Of a stretch of 64,000 nt of DNA, positions 51,909 to 61,425 are shown piece after piece. Origin of the DNA: Ruegeria lacuscaerulensis (GTDB taxonomy: Bacteria > Pseudomonadota > Alphaproteobacteria > Rhodobacterales > Rhodobacteraceae). Position numbers and translations under genes: made by a program. The notes below the pieces were generated by a model. The model was not told where the DNA came from, searched no databases, and saw nothing but the letters and a program-made list of their open reading frames with translations. The stretch lies in assembly GCF_013031245.1 (NCBI RefSeq), contig NZ_WPZL01000011.1:62001-126000 (forward strand), written 5' to 3'. Position 1 is the stretch's first letter. Each line of letters opens with the position of its first letter.

Positions 51909-53770
51909 TCAGCTGAGCAACGTCCGGATAATCCTTGCAAGAGTCTGAACATATGCGGGTTTTTGGACCCGTACTGTGGTGTCATCCGCATCAGGACATT
52001 CAGTGTCATCGAAATAGCTGCTGACCAGAATGGACGGAATTCCGGGGCAAATTGCCTGTGCCGACCGGATCAGATCGGTTTCGATGAGACCCGGCACAAT
52101 CAGATCGGTCACGATGACATCATAGCTTTCCGGCGCCGCCCGGAACGCATCCAGCGCACGAAGTGGGTCGGAACAGGCCACGACCCAATAGCCATACCGG
52201 GTCAGCAACCGCCGTGTGACATAAAGGGTGTTTTCATCGTCATCGACCAACAGCACATGATCATCCCCTGTCACAGCACGGATCTCGTCCTGTTCTGCTG
52301 GTCCAAGCGCAGGCATCAGAGAATAGAACAGGCTGAACTGTGTGCCCTTTCCGGGTTCCGAACGCAATTCGACCCGCCCGCGGGATTCCTCGACGCTATT
52401 ATGTACGATGGCCAACCCCAGCCCTTTACCCTTGCCCACAGGTTTGGTTGAGAAGAACGGCTCAAAGGCTTTCTTCTGCACCTCTTCCGTCATGCCCGGG
52501 CCGGTGTCGGTGACATCCAGACGGATTGCGCCGATGGCATCGTCCGGCAACTCATCCAGCGCATAATCGTCTGCCCGGCTGATGCGCAGAACCACTTCTC
52601 CCGCCTCTTTGCCGATCGCTTCGAAGGCGTTGTGACACAGGTTCAGCAGGGATTGGAAAAACAGAGTGCCGTCGAATTCGGAAAACGTTGTATCGATCTC
52701 GATTTCAAAGCGGGTTTCCACATTGGGCGGGGCGGAAACCGTGATCAGGTCCAGCGCCTCCTGCGTGGCTTTCACCATGTCTCCGTGTTGGGGATTGCGC
52801 GGACGCTGACGTGCAAAGGTCAGCATTGCCGATGATGCTCATCAGCACGTTGTTGAAATAATGCGCGACCGAGCCTGCAAGAATGCTCACGGCCTCCATT
52901 TTCTGAACCTAGGCAAACTGTTCTCGGGTGCGGCGGATTTCGGTCAGGTCTTCGCCGATGCTGATATAATGCGTGATCGTGCCGTCCTGATCCACCAGCG
53001 GGAAAATCGCTGTCGAAACCCAATAATGGGTTCCATCTTTGCGCAGGTTGCGGAAAACGCCATACCAGCTTTGACCGTGTTTCAGCTTGTATTTGAGGTC
53101 GCTGTACACACCCTGTCCGGAATGTCCCGATTGCAGCATCCTGGGAGAGTGCCCATAGACCACATCCACTGAGGTCAAAGAATTTTTGGTTGGCATTTTC
53201 TATTTTCAGATCAGTATCGGTATTGATGATCGAGGCCGGGCTTTGTTCCACCGCGCGCGCCAGTTTTCGTTCGGCCAGTTCGACCTGTTCGCGATCAGAA
53301 AGGTGGTCAGAATGGCGATCACGCCGACAAGAATGATAAGACCCACCAACAGAACCGAGAAATTCCGCACCAGCCGCTCGCCCTCCGAAAACGTCCGAAC
53401 CATTGTCGTCAGGCTTTGGTCCCGTTCTTCGATCCAAAGGCTTTCCAGCGCGGCCAATGCTGCCAGCGCCTGACCACCATCCACCCGGATTCGGGCGTCG
53501 ATCTGTTCAGCGCTGAGCCTGGCGGCAATACCGGCCGCGATCAAATGGATATTGCCGGTATACTCCAAAGCAACATCTTCGATCTGCCGTAACGCGATCT
53601 ATTCGGTCGGCGACGCACCCGGTTGTTGCCAATACAGAGCTTCACCTTCCCGCAGGTCCGCCACCGGGGCAGTAAAATCCACAAACATTGGGCGGCAGTA
53701 TTCCCTACGCCCGGGACCTCCATCGCGGCAAAAGCGTTTCGCGATACAGTATGAACCGGCATGGACATAA
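51909..53770 (-). pseudogene. Degenerate hybrid sensor histidine kinase
   Basis: Fragments of one hybrid kinase occur in order but in several frames. A sensor part (ALYWQQPGASPTE, then a TAG, then IALRQIEDVALEYTGNIH) leads into a membrane helix (FSVLLVGLIILVGVIAILTTFLIANR). After a frameshift comes PAS sequence (ASIINTDTDLKIENANQKFFDL), after another WYGVFRNLRKDGTHYWVS and EQFA followed by TAG. The phospho-acceptor region is KMEAVSILAGSVAHYFNNVL. A deletion with frameshift joins it to MLTFARQRPRNPQH, the HATPase (DTGPGMTEEVQ, GKGLGLAIV) and a receiver with intact DVIVTDLIVPG. No start codon or N-terminal anchor is found. It lies upstream of the operon on the same strand. Confidence 0.88.
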
Positions 53771-54358
53771 TCAGGCGCGCGTTTCCCGCACTTTCAACGG
53801 CCCCTCCATAAGAACAACGGGAAAACCGGCGTCTGAACCAAAAGGAACTTCGATCAGATCAAAACGCCGCAACCCCATCCGTTCATAGAAGGGTTCGGCG
53901 TTCAGACTGGACAGCGCCTGTATGCGTGTAGCGCCTGTTGCCAGAGCGTCCATTACACATCGTTCAAAAATCGCCCGACCTACACCCGTTTGGGCGCAAA
54001 TCGGGTCAACCGCGAAATGACGTGCGTGAACAAGCCCTTCTGTCGTGGCACCGGTCCCCGGCGCAGTGCATGTCCACCCACCACACCCTATGATGGCCCC
54101 GTCTTTTTCGGCCACGTAATAACTGCCTGAGGTTACGAGTTCCGGGTTGGCCTGCATCATCCACGGCAGGGCACGGGCCAGTACATCCGGCGCATAGGCT
54201 GGCTGCATCAGACCCGGGTAGGAACGCTTCAGCAGCGCATCAATATCCTTCAAATCACGGTTGTCGGCGACCCGAACGTGCACTCTACATCCCCCGGCGT
54301 TGGCTGTTTCCCAATGTGCCGCAGGCTCGAAGTCTGGTGCAAGGAATGTCTCTTGCAT
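53771..54358 (-). CDS. GNAT-family N-acetyltransferase
   Basis: 195 residues. A GNAT fold with YYVAEKDGAIIGCGGW as strand beta4 and LVHARHFAVDPICAQTGVGRAIFERCVMDAL as motif A, the acetyl-CoA loop being QTGVGRA. FYERMGLRRFDLIEVPF is motif B. The substrate is unknown. It lies between the kinase pseudogene and the nad operon; 57 bp separate it from the nadC stop. No sign of decay is seen, unlike its neighbour. Confidence 0.85.
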   Translation of the reverse strand: MQETFLAPDFEPAAHWETANAGGCRVHVRVADNRDLKDIDALLKRSYPGLMQPAYAPDVLARALPWMMQANPELVTSGSYYVAEKDGAIIGCGGWTCTAPGTGATTEGLVHARHFAVDPICAQTGVGRAIFERCVMDALATGATRIQALSSLNAEPFYERMGLRRFDLIEVPFGSDAGFPVVLMEGPLKVRETRA

Positions 54359-54415
54359 CCCCCGTCAAAGAAAATGCGGGTATGCCCTCCGAAACCTCGG
54401 GTTCATTATCCGGGG

Positions 54416-55264
54416 TCAGAAATCCAATCCGATGTCGATTGTTCGGTAGGAGTGCGTCAGCGCACCGGAAGAAATGTAATCCACACCGGTCGCCGCGACG
54501 GCCGCGACCGTTTCACGACTGATATTACCAGAGGCTTCTGTCACCAGCCGACCATCCACAAGCGCGACCGCTTTCTCCAGCGTGGCAGGCGACATGTTGT
54601 CCAGCAGGACCACGTCGGCGCCGCCGACCTCAAGCACCTCGGCCAGCTGGTCCAGAGTATCCACCTCAATCTCGACCTTCATCATGTGTGAGGCACGGGC
54701 CTTTGTTGCCTCCAACGCCGCGTGCACCCCGCCAGCGGCAGCGATATGGTTGTCTTTGATCAGGATCGCATCCGAAAGGGAAAAGCGGTGGTTGAACCCG
54801 CCGCCATGCAGCACCGCCTGTTTCTCGACAATGCGCAAACCGGGCGTGGTTTTGCGGGTACAGGTGATGCGCGCTTTGGTACCCTCAGTTTCGGCCACCA
54901 GCGCGGCTGTTGCCGTCGCCACACCAGTCAGTCTACCCGCAAAGTTCAGCGCCACGCGCTCGCCCGACAAGATCGAGGCCGCGCTACCCCTGATCTCCAT
55001 CAACGTATCGCCTTTCGCGCAGCGCTGCCCGTCCCTGAAATGCGTGATGACCTGCAGCGACGGATCCACCAGACGAAAAGCCAGTTCGGCCACCTGCATG
55101 CCGGAGACCACCGCATCTTCGCGCGCGTTCAACCGCGCGGCATACGTAGTGTCTGCCGGGATCACGGTCAGGGTCGTGATATCTCCGTTTGAACCAAGAT
55201 CCTCCATCAGAGCGGACCGAACCAGAGGTTCGAGGATCATGTCAGGCAGTGCCGGATAGCTCAT
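54416..55264 (-). CDS. nadC: Nicotinate-nucleotide pyrophosphorylase (quinolinate phosphoribosyltransferase)
   Basis: 282 residues. It converts quinolinate and PRPP to nicotinate mononucleotide. Family blocks: ALMEDLGSNGDITTLTVIPAD, CTRKTTPGLRIVEKQAVLHGGGFNHRFSLSDAILIKDNHI (substrate-binding Arg, Lys and His) and VEIEVDTLDQLAEVLEVGGADVVLLDNM. The start ATG 55264 overlaps the nadB stop by four bases. It is the last gene of the nadA-nadB-nadC operon for de novo NAD synthesis from aspartate. Confidence 0.96.
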   Translation of the reverse strand: MSYPALPDMILEPLVRSALMEDLGSNGDITTLTVIPADTTYAARLNAREDAVVSGMQVAELAFRLVDPSLQVITHFRDGQRCAKGDTLMEIRGSAASILSGERVALNFAGRLTGVATATAALVAETEGTKARITCTRKTTPGLRIVEKQAVLHGGGFNHRFSLSDAILIKDNHIAAAGGVHAALEATKARASHMMKVEIEVDTLDQLAEVLEVGGADVVLLDNMSPATLEKAVALVDGRLVTEASGNISRETVAAVAATGVDYISSGALTHSYRTIDIGLDF

Positions 55265-56826
55265 GTTGGGTCCTTTGCGATGCGGTCCCGCAGTGCCATG
55301 GCCTCGCTCAGCAACAGGGCCGAGCGTTGGCCGGGGCCGGGAATGGGGTCGGGAAAATCAGATCGATAATGCGCGCCACGGCTTTCTTCGCGGATCAGGG
55401 CAGCAGCGGCGATCAGGGTGGCGGTGGCAGTCATGTTGCGGAAAATCTCGTTATCCGCGTGGGAGGCTTCAAGGGCCGCGATATCGGTAAGCGCACGGCG
55501 CAAGCCAGCGCCATCCCGTACCACGCCCACGTTCGCAGTCATTGTCCGGCGCAGGGTGGTCACGGCCTGTTCAATGGCCTCACCGTCGCCCAGGGCAAAG
55601 CGCAACTGCACCTCCGGCGCATCGCTCGCCGTTACTTCGCCGGCAATGTCCCGGGCGCAGGATCGGGCGAATACCAGCGCTTCTAGCAGCCCGTTCGATG
55701 CCAGACGATTGGCACCGTGCAACCCGGTCGAAGCTGCCTCGCCGCAGACCCAAAGTCCGGTCAGCGAACTGCGGCCCGCCAGATCCGTGGCTACCCCGCC
55801 CATATGGTAATGTGCCGATGCGGTAACCGGGATGGGTTCAGAAACCGGGTCGACGCCATTGCGCATGCAAGCCTCGGTTACTGACGGAAACTGTGTCGCG
55901 ATCTCTGCCCCGATGGCCGCGCGGGTGTCGAGCGCAGGGCATTTGCCAGCTCGCGCTTGTAAAAAAACGGTGCGGGCGACGGTGTCGCGCGGTGCCAATT
56001 CTCCATCGGGGTGGATGTCAGGCATGAACCGGTGACCGTCGCTATCAATCAGAACGGCGCCTTCGCCGCGCAGCGCTTCGGTCGCAAGTGGTGTGGGGTC
56101 TTCGCCTACGTCGATGGCAGTCGGGTGAAACTGCACGAATTCCGCATCGGCGATTTGCGCACCAGCCCGGGCGGCCATGCCGATCCCCTGCCCTCGAATG
56201 CGGGCAGGATTGGTGGTTTGCGCATACAGGCCTGAGGACCCGCCCGTTGCCAACACGTTTGCGGCCCCGCGCAACAGAACCGGTGGCGCATTGGGTGCTT
56301 CAATGCTCGTGAGATAAACTCCCGTAACCTGCGCCCCATCGCTTTCCAGCCCAACGGCCTGAGCCCCCTCAATCACTTGTATCGACGGTGTCTGATGCAA
56401 TTCGGCAATCAGTGCGCGCATGATTTCGGCCCCGGCCTGATCGCCTTTGACCCGTACCACCCGTGCGGCAGAATGCGCCGCCTCGCGCGATTGCACAAAA
56501 CCGCCATCCTCGGTGCGGTCAAACCCGGTGCCAAGTTCAGACAGGTCGAGAATATGTTCCGGCGCGGCCCGGGTGACAAACTCTGCCACCTCGCGCAGAA
56601 CCGACCCGGCGCCGGCACGCATGGTGTCATCCGCATGCGCTTCAGCGCTATCCGTCCGCGCCATCGCCGCCGCAACGCCGCCCTGCGCCCAAGCCGAACT
56701 TGCGCCCGATCCCAATGGTTCAGGCGAGATCATTACCACCGGATGCGGTGCCAGTTTCAGGGCCGTATAGACCGCCGCAAGCCCGGCCCCGATGATGACC
56801 ACGCGCGGGGTGACGATCTCCTGCAT
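55261..56826 (-). CDS. nadB: L-aspartate oxidase
   Basis: 521 residues from ATG 56826. FAD-binding VVIIGAGLAAVYTALKL at the N-terminus, SSAWAQGGVAAAM near residue 44 and HYHMGGVATDLAGRSSLTGLWVCGEAASTGLHGANRLASN are diagnostic of NadB. It oxidises aspartate to iminoaspartate for NadA. A TTG at 56838 overlaps the nadA stop (TTGA) and could also be the start, adding four residues. The C-terminal helical part is somewhat shorter than in E. coli. It is coupled to nadC. Confidence 0.95.
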   Translation of the reverse strand: MQEIVTPRVVIIGAGLAAVYTALKLAPHPVVMISPEPLGSGASSAWAQGGVAAAMARTDSAEAHADDTMRAGAGSVLREVAEFVTRAAPEHILDLSELGTGFDRTEDGGFVQSREAAHSAARVVRVKGDQAGAEIMRALIAELHQTPSIQVIEGAQAVGLESDGAQVTGVYLTSIEAPNAPPVLLRGAANVLATGGSSGLYAQTTNPARIRGQGIGMAARAGAQIADAEFVQFHPTAIDVGEDPTPLATEALRGEGAVLIDSDGHRFMPDIHPDGELAPRDTVARTVFLQARAGKCPALDTRAAIGAEIATQFPSVTEACMRNGVDPVSEPIPVTASAHYHMGGVATDLAGRSSLTGLWVCGEAASTGLHGANRLASNGLLEALVFARSCARDIAGEVTASDAPEVQLRFALGDGEAIEQAVTTLRRTMTANVGVVRDGAGLRRALTDIAALEASHADNEIFRNMTATATLIAAAALIREESRGAHYRSDFPDPIPGPGQRSALLLSEAMALRDRIAKDPT

Positions 56827-56834
56827 GCCGCGGA

Positions 56835-57887
56835 TCAAATACCCAGTTGGCGCGACAGATCGATCATGCGCTGAACAGACAGGCGCGCTTTGTCGGCAAC
56901 CTCGGCGTCCACTTCCACCTGCCCGGTCATGGTGTCGAGTGCAAACAGCACTTTCTCAAGCGTGATCTTCTTCATGTAGGGGCACATGTTGCAGGGACCG
57001 ACGAAATCCACCTCAGGCAGCTCGTCGGCTATGTTCGACGCCATCGAGCATTCGGTGATCAGCAACGCCTTTTCGGGTTTTTCGTCGGTGACGTATTTGA
57101 TGATGCCGCTGGTCGAACCCGAAAAATCCGCCTCGGCCACAACGTCCGGCGGGCATTCCGGGTGGGCGATCAGGCGCGTGCCCGGGTTCCACTCGCGGAA
57201 GTCGCGCAGATCGCTGGCGGAATATTGTTCATGCACGATACATGACCCTTCCCACCAGACCACATTCTTTTGCGGCACGTCACGCGCCACGTTCTGCGCC
57301 AGATACTGATCCGGCGTCATGATGACCGTGTCACTGTCCTGCGCGGCTACAATCTGGGCCGCGTTGGACGAGGTGCAGCAGATGTCAGAGGCCGCTTTGA
57401 CCTCGGCGGTGGTGTTCACATAAGACACGACCGGCGCGCCGGGATAGCGCCGACGCATTTCTTCAATGCCTTCTGCAGTGATCGACTCCGCCAGCGAACA
57501 CCCGGCCTCCATGTCGGGCATCAGCACCGTTTTGTCCGGGCTCAGAATCTTCGAGGTCTCGGCCATGAAATGCACACCGCATTGGACGATCACGTCCGCC
57601 TCGACCTCGGTCGCCTTGATGGCCAACTGCAGGCTGTCGCCGCCGAAATCCGAGATGCCGTGATAGATTTCAGGCGTCATGTAGTTATGGCCCAGAACGA
57701 CCGCATTGCGCTCGGCCTTGAGATCGTTGATCGCCTTCACATAGGGCGCATAGACCGCCCAATCGACGGGTGACACCACACGGGACATGCGATCATAGAT
57801 TTCGCTCATGCTCGCCGCCAGCTCGGGCGACGGGGTCAGATCATACTTTTCGGAGAGATGCGCGCGCTGCGCTGGTAGGTCGAACAC
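56835..57887 (-). CDS. nadA: Quinolinate synthase
   Basis: 350 residues. It condenses iminoaspartate with dihydroxyacetone phosphate using an oxygen-sensitive [4Fe-4S] cluster. Conserved: VLGHNYMTPEIYHGISDFGGDSLQLA, the cluster Cys in VQCGVHFMAET, in ICCTSSNAA and in CNMCPYMKKITLEK. It is first in the nadABC operon. The start ATG 57887 is chosen at a normal length for the A-type family. The 299 bp upstream should hold the promoter. Confidence 0.96.
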   Translation of the reverse strand: MFDLPAQRAHLSEKYDLTPSPELAASMSEIYDRMSRVVSPVDWAVYAPYVKAINDLKAERNAVVLGHNYMTPEIYHGISDFGGDSLQLAIKATEVEADVIVQCGVHFMAETSKILSPDKTVLMPDMEAGCSLAESITAEGIEEMRRRYPGAPVVSYVNTTAEVKAASDICCTSSNAAQIVAAQDSDTVIMTPDQYLAQNVARDVPQKNVVWWEGSCIVHEQYSASDLRDFREWNPGTRLIAHPECPPDVVAEADFSGSTSGIIKYVTDEKPEKALLITECSMASNIADELPEVDFVGPCNMCPYMKKITLEKVLFALDTMTGQVEVDAEVADKARLSVQRMIDLSRQLGI

Positions 57888-58186
57888 GGGACTTTTTCTG
57901 CCTGATGGATTCGTGACGCATTTAATATGGGGTTTGCCGCAGATTGACCACCACCCAAACTAGAAGAATATTCCAATTTTCGCCAACACCATGGAAGTAT
58001 CTGACCAATACACCCGCAACCGCGCGTGTGACTGGGCCGCATGACCATCTCAATCAGCTTCCGGCGGTGAACCGCTCCACGATCTGGAAAACGCTGGTAG
58101 TTTCCCGGCAGGTTACAGGTTGGATCGACGTTGAGCGTCTTCGACACTCAAAAAATGCGGCGAGTTAAAAGGGGTTACCTAGTTAA
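57888..58186. other. Intergenic region upstream of nadA
   Basis: 299 bases between the nadA start and the stop of the transglycosylase gene, both on the minus strand. I see no open frame that looks real, no riboswitch and no clear terminator. It probably carries the nad operon promoter. Confidence 0.5.
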
Positions 58187-59485
58187 TCACCGCAGACGAT
58201 CCAGCAATTTCAGACTGGCGTAGCCATCGGGCAAAATCCCCTGAGCCAGCTGGTATGCGCGCACAGCGTCGATCGTGTTTGGGCCGATTCGCCCGTCGAC
58301 GCTCTGCGTATCGAAGCCGGCCTGGGTCAGGCGTGTTTGAAGCTCTTTGCGCTCGGTAAAGCTCAGAACCCGGTCGCCACGCGGCCAATCGGCCTGAAAT
58401 GTGCCGCGCCCGGAAAGACGGTCGGACAAATGGCCGATCCCGATCACGTAGGCGTCGGCACCGTTGTATTTCTCGATCACCCTGAAATTGTCGAATATCA
58501 TCAAAGCAACCCCCTGTCCGCCGGCAGGCAACAGGATCGCGGCCTTCCCGTGGTCAGGAACCGGTGCGCCATCCGGTGTAACCACCCCGTGGGAGGCCCA
58601 CTCCGATGGCATCAAAGTGTAATCCCGCTTGGCGGTGGCAAAGTCGAACCCCTCGGGCAGGCGGACTTCAATCCCCCATGGCTGCCCCTTGGTCCAGCCA
58701 TGCCGTGCCAAATAGGCGGCGGCTGAGGCCAGCGCATCGGTCGGATCGTCCGACCAGATATCGCGCCGCCCGTCACCATCGAAATCCACCGCGTGGTCCA
58801 GATATGAGGTCGGCATGAACTGCGTATGACCCATCGCCCCGGCCCAGCTGCCGACCATATTGCCGGGGCTGACATCTCCGGCCTGAATGATCCGCAACGC
58901 GGCGACTAACTGGGTCTCAAAAAACTTCGCCCTGCGGGCATCAAAGGCCAGGGTCGCCAGCGACCGGATCGTCTGATCACTGCCCCGAAAGGTCCCGAAC
59001 GAGGTCTCAAGCCCCCAAATCGCTGTTACGACTTCTTTTTCGACGCCGTATTTCGCCTCGATCCGAGTCAGGGCATCGCGATGACGCTCCAGCCCGGCAC
59101 GGCCATTGGAGACGCGCGTGTCCGAGACGGCGGAATCCAGATATTCCCAGATAGGTTTTGAAAACTCGGCCTGATTGCGGTCCCGCTCGATGATCTTTCT
59201 GTCATAGGTCAGGCCCGCCAGGGCCCGATCCAATGTTGATGCAGTAATACCCTGCACTGCCGCGCGCTTGCGGAACGCGCCCAACCACGCCTGAAACCGT
59301 GCGTTTCCTTCGGTCGACACCCGGTACTCCTTAGCTGAGGGCCGAACGACCGGCCGGATTGATACCGCCACATCGGCCGAGGCCAGCCTTATGGCACGCG
59401 ACTCGTTCGGTTGGTCGGTTGATTCCGCCTGCACAATGGATGCCCATAATGCGGCGGCCATGATGCCACCTATGCATTTACGCAT
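58187..59485 (-). CDS. MltB-type lytic murein transglycosylase with peptidoglycan-binding domain
   Basis: 432 residues. Signal peptide MRKCIGGIMAAALWASIVQA. The SLT_2/MltB catalytic domain has the catalytic Glu in IWGLETSFGTF near residue 160, then GAMGHTQFMPTSYLDHAVDFDGDGRRDIW. A C-terminal PG_binding_1 domain follows (LQTRLTQAGFDTQSVDGRIGPNTIDAVRAYQ). It cleaves glycan strands to 1,6-anhydromuropeptides in the periplasm. No lipobox is present, so the protein is soluble, unlike E. coli MltB. It is a single gene. Confidence 0.92.
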   Translation of the reverse strand: MRKCIGGIMAAALWASIVQAESTDQPNESRAIRLASADVAVSIRPVVRPSAKEYRVSTEGNARFQAWLGAFRKRAAVQGITASTLDRALAGLTYDRKIIERDRNQAEFSKPIWEYLDSAVSDTRVSNGRAGLERHRDALTRIEAKYGVEKEVVTAIWGLETSFGTFRGSDQTIRSLATLAFDARRAKFFETQLVAALRIIQAGDVSPGNMVGSWAGAMGHTQFMPTSYLDHAVDFDGDGRRDIWSDDPTDALASAAAYLARHGWTKGQPWGIEVRLPEGFDFATAKRDYTLMPSEWASHGVVTPDGAPVPDHGKAAILLPAGGQGVALMIFDNFRVIEKYNGADAYVIGIGHLSDRLSGRGTFQADWPRGDRVLSFTERKELQTRLTQAGFDTQSVDGRIGPNTIDAVRAYQLAQGILPDGYASLKLLDRLR

Positions 59486-59547
59486 TCCGAATTTCCTGAT
59501 TACTGCTCGATTTCAGAATAGCGCAATTCCGGGATTTCACAAAGCGC

Positions 59548-60261
59548 TCAGGTCTCGGCATCACGGTCTTTTGCGGCGCGCTCGGCACGGATGCAGGCCA
59601 GCGCCTCACGCAGCAGGGGAACACGATTTGGCCTAAAGCTTTCATCTGTCACCGACATTTCGCCCATACGGTCCAGCCGGAAGACGCGGAAATCCTGCCT
59701 CAGATGGCACCAGGACAGCATCACGCTGGCGCGATCCATATAGACGATGCTCAGCGGATTGACCTTACGCCGGGTGTCGTCGCCTTTGGCGTCGGTATAG
59801 GCGAACTCGATGACCCGCTCGTCCCAGGCGGCTTGCCGCAGTTCGGCCACATCGATTGTCGGCTTGGCCGGACGATCAAAACGGGTAGCGGTCAGCACCG
59901 CGTGGCTGAGGCGATGCGACTGGCGCTGCGGCAAGCGTCCCTGAAGTTTGCGCAGCGCCGCGCTGGCAGCATCCGACAAGCCGGGATCGCCGATCGCCTG
60001 CACTTCGCGCAGGCCCAGAACAAGCGCCTCAAGCTCATCATCGGTGAAGCCCAGGGGTGGCAAGGTGGCATCCTCGATCAGGGTGAAGCCGAACCCGGCC
60101 TCGCCGTCAATCACCGCGCCAAGGCCCCGCAGCGCATCGATGTCGCGGTGAACGGTGCGGGGCGAAACACCAAGGTCCTGCGCCAGCTGGCCGGAGGTTT
60201 TTGGCGACGGGCCAGAACGCAAAGCTTGCATCAATTGGAAAAGTCGGGCGGTACGGGACAT
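59548..60261 (-). CDS. HTH/WYL-domain transcriptional regulator (YafY type)
   Basis: 237 residues beginning MSRTARLFQLMQALRSG. The DeoR-like helix-turn-helix is TSGQLAQDLGVSPRTVHRDIDALRGLGAVIDGE. A WYL-type ligand domain follows (RVIEFAYTDAKGDD, then VNPLSIVYMDRASVMLSWCHLRQDFRVFRLDRM). The frame is open 82 codons further upstream, but ATG 60261 is the family start. It is divergent from a GST gene; a perfect 17-bp palindrome lies 22 bp from the start and is its probable operator, so autoregulation and control of the GST gene are likely. Confidence 0.9.
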   Translation of the reverse strand: MSRTARLFQLMQALRSGPSPKTSGQLAQDLGVSPRTVHRDIDALRGLGAVIDGEAGFGFTLIEDATLPPLGFTDDELEALVLGLREVQAIGDPGLSDAASAALRKLQGRLPQRQSHRLSHAVLTATRFDRPAKPTIDVAELRQAAWDERVIEFAYTDAKGDDTRRKVNPLSIVYMDRASVMLSWCHLRQDFRVFRLDRMGEMSVTDESFRPNRVPLLREALACIRAERAAKDRDAET

Positions 60262-60283
60262 AACGCAGGTTACTCTAAGCCTA

Positions 60284-60300
60284 ATGACAGAAACTGTCAT
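60284..60300. promoter_or_regulatory. Palindromic operator between the WYL regulator and the GST gene
   Basis: ATGACAG-AAA-CTGTCAT, a perfect 7-3-7 inverted repeat, is located in the 82-bp divergent region. YafY/WYL regulators paired with GST-like genes are expected to bind such a site. Confidence 0.75.
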
Positions 60301-60343
60301 CAGGCAGCGATATCCATCCGGCATCCCAATGATGGAGCCACCG

Positions 60344-61042
60344 ATGCTGACCCTACTGACTTTCCCCGCAGCCTTTGGCCTGTTCAGTGCCAGCCCATTC
60401 TGCGTCAAGACTGCCCTCATGCTGCAACATTCCGGCCAGCGCTGGCAGCGATCCGACATGCTGGACCCCCGCAAAATGCCGCACCAGAAATTGCCGGTCT
60501 TACGCACGCCAGGGCGTCTGGTCCCGGACAGTGACCTGATCCGAGATTGGTTGGAAACTCAGGGCGCCGACTTCGACAAGGGCCTGAGCGACGTTCAGAA
60601 GGCCCAGTCACGCGCCCTGATCCGCATGGCCGAGGAACATCTGTATTTTCAGGTCGTTCTGGATCGCTGGGGAAATGACGAGGTCTGGCCGATCCTGCGC
60701 GATCTGTTCTTTACGGAAATCCCGGCTCTGATCCGCAGGCCAGTTAGTAACTCCATCCGAAAATCCGTGCTGAAAGGGCTTGGCGCGCAGGGCGTGTCGC
60801 GATTCTCGGATATGGAAAGGAAAGACAGAATTGAACGCGACCTTGAAGCCATCTCAGCCTTTCTGTGGCAGTCGCCGTTTCTGTTGGGGAATCATCCGAC
60901 CGCAGCGGACATGAGCGTCGGCCCTGTGCTGGCCTCAATGCGCGCGACGCCTGCCGATACCCCGCTGACCCGGCGGATCAAACAGGATAACCTGCTCAAC
61001 AGCTATGTGGACCGGATGGAACAGGCGATACCCTTGGCATGA
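60344..61042 (+). CDS. Glutathione S-transferase family protein
   Basis: 232 residues from ATG 60344, placed six bases after GGAG. The N-terminal thioredoxin-like domain has MLTLLTFPAAFGLFSASPFCVKTALML and PVLRTPGRLVPDSDLIRDWL (cis-Pro and Ser/Asp glutathione contacts). The C-terminal helical domain ends WQSPFLLGNHPTAADMSVGPVLASM, with the GST N-capping box. Metaxin/Tom37-like bacterial GSTs share this layout; the substrate is unknown. It is divergent from the WYL regulator and overlaps the DUF1801 gene by ATGA. Confidence 0.87.
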   Translation: MLTLLTFPAAFGLFSASPFCVKTALMLQHSGQRWQRSDMLDPRKMPHQKLPVLRTPGRLVPDSDLIRDWLETQGADFDKGLSDVQKAQSRALIRMAEEHLYFQVVLDRWGNDEVWPILRDLFFTEIPALIRRPVSNSIRKSVLKGLGAQGVSRFSDMERKDRIERDLEAISAFLWQSPFLLGNHPTAADMSVGPVLASMRATPADTPLTRRIKQDNLLNSYVDRMEQAIPLA

Positions 61043-61425
61043 GACCGTTTGACGACCCCGCCGTTGAAGCCGTCTTTCAGGCATTCCCCCAGGGCACCCG
61101 AATGGGTGTTCTGACCCTGCGCGAGCTGGTGTTTGAGACGGCAGGGTCACTGCCTGATGCGCAACCCCTGTATGAGGCGCTACGTTGGGGTCAGCCAGCT
61201 TACTTGGCGCCCAAGGGCTCCACGATCCGGTTGGGCGGGCATAAAGCCGCAAGTTTTGCGCTGTACGTGCATTGCCAAAGCCGTCTCATGGGCGACTTCA
61301 CCTCAGCTTTTCCCGGCGAAGATCGGATCGACGGCAATCGGGCCATCCTGTTTGATGACCCAAGCCAGATCGACGAAACCCGCCACGGCTGGCTGATTGC
61401 ACGGGCGCTGACCTATCACCTCTGA
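61039..61425 (+). CDS. DUF1801 domain protein
   Basis: 128 residues. Core features of DUF1801: LYEALRWGQPAYLAPKGSTIRLGGHKAASFALYVHC and AILFDDPSQID. The family is small, soluble and of unknown biochemical role, distantly like iron-chaperone YdhG. It is cotranscribed with the GST gene (ATGA overlap) and so probably under the WYL regulator. Its stop runs ten bases into the 3' end of rnr on the opposite strand. Confidence 0.85.
   Translation: MRPFDDPAVEAVFQAFPQGTRMGVLTLRELVFETAGSLPDAQPLYEALRWGQPAYLAPKGSTIRLGGHKAASFALYVHCQSRLMGDFTSAFPGEDRIDGNRAILFDDPSQIDETRHGWLIARALTYHL

Noticed and set aside
51909..52826. Intact response-regulator/ATPase hybrid protein starting at 52826
   Set aside because: The frame begins in the middle of the histidine-kinase dimerisation region; upstream parts of the same kinase lie in other frames with stops, so it is the 3' end of a pseudogene.
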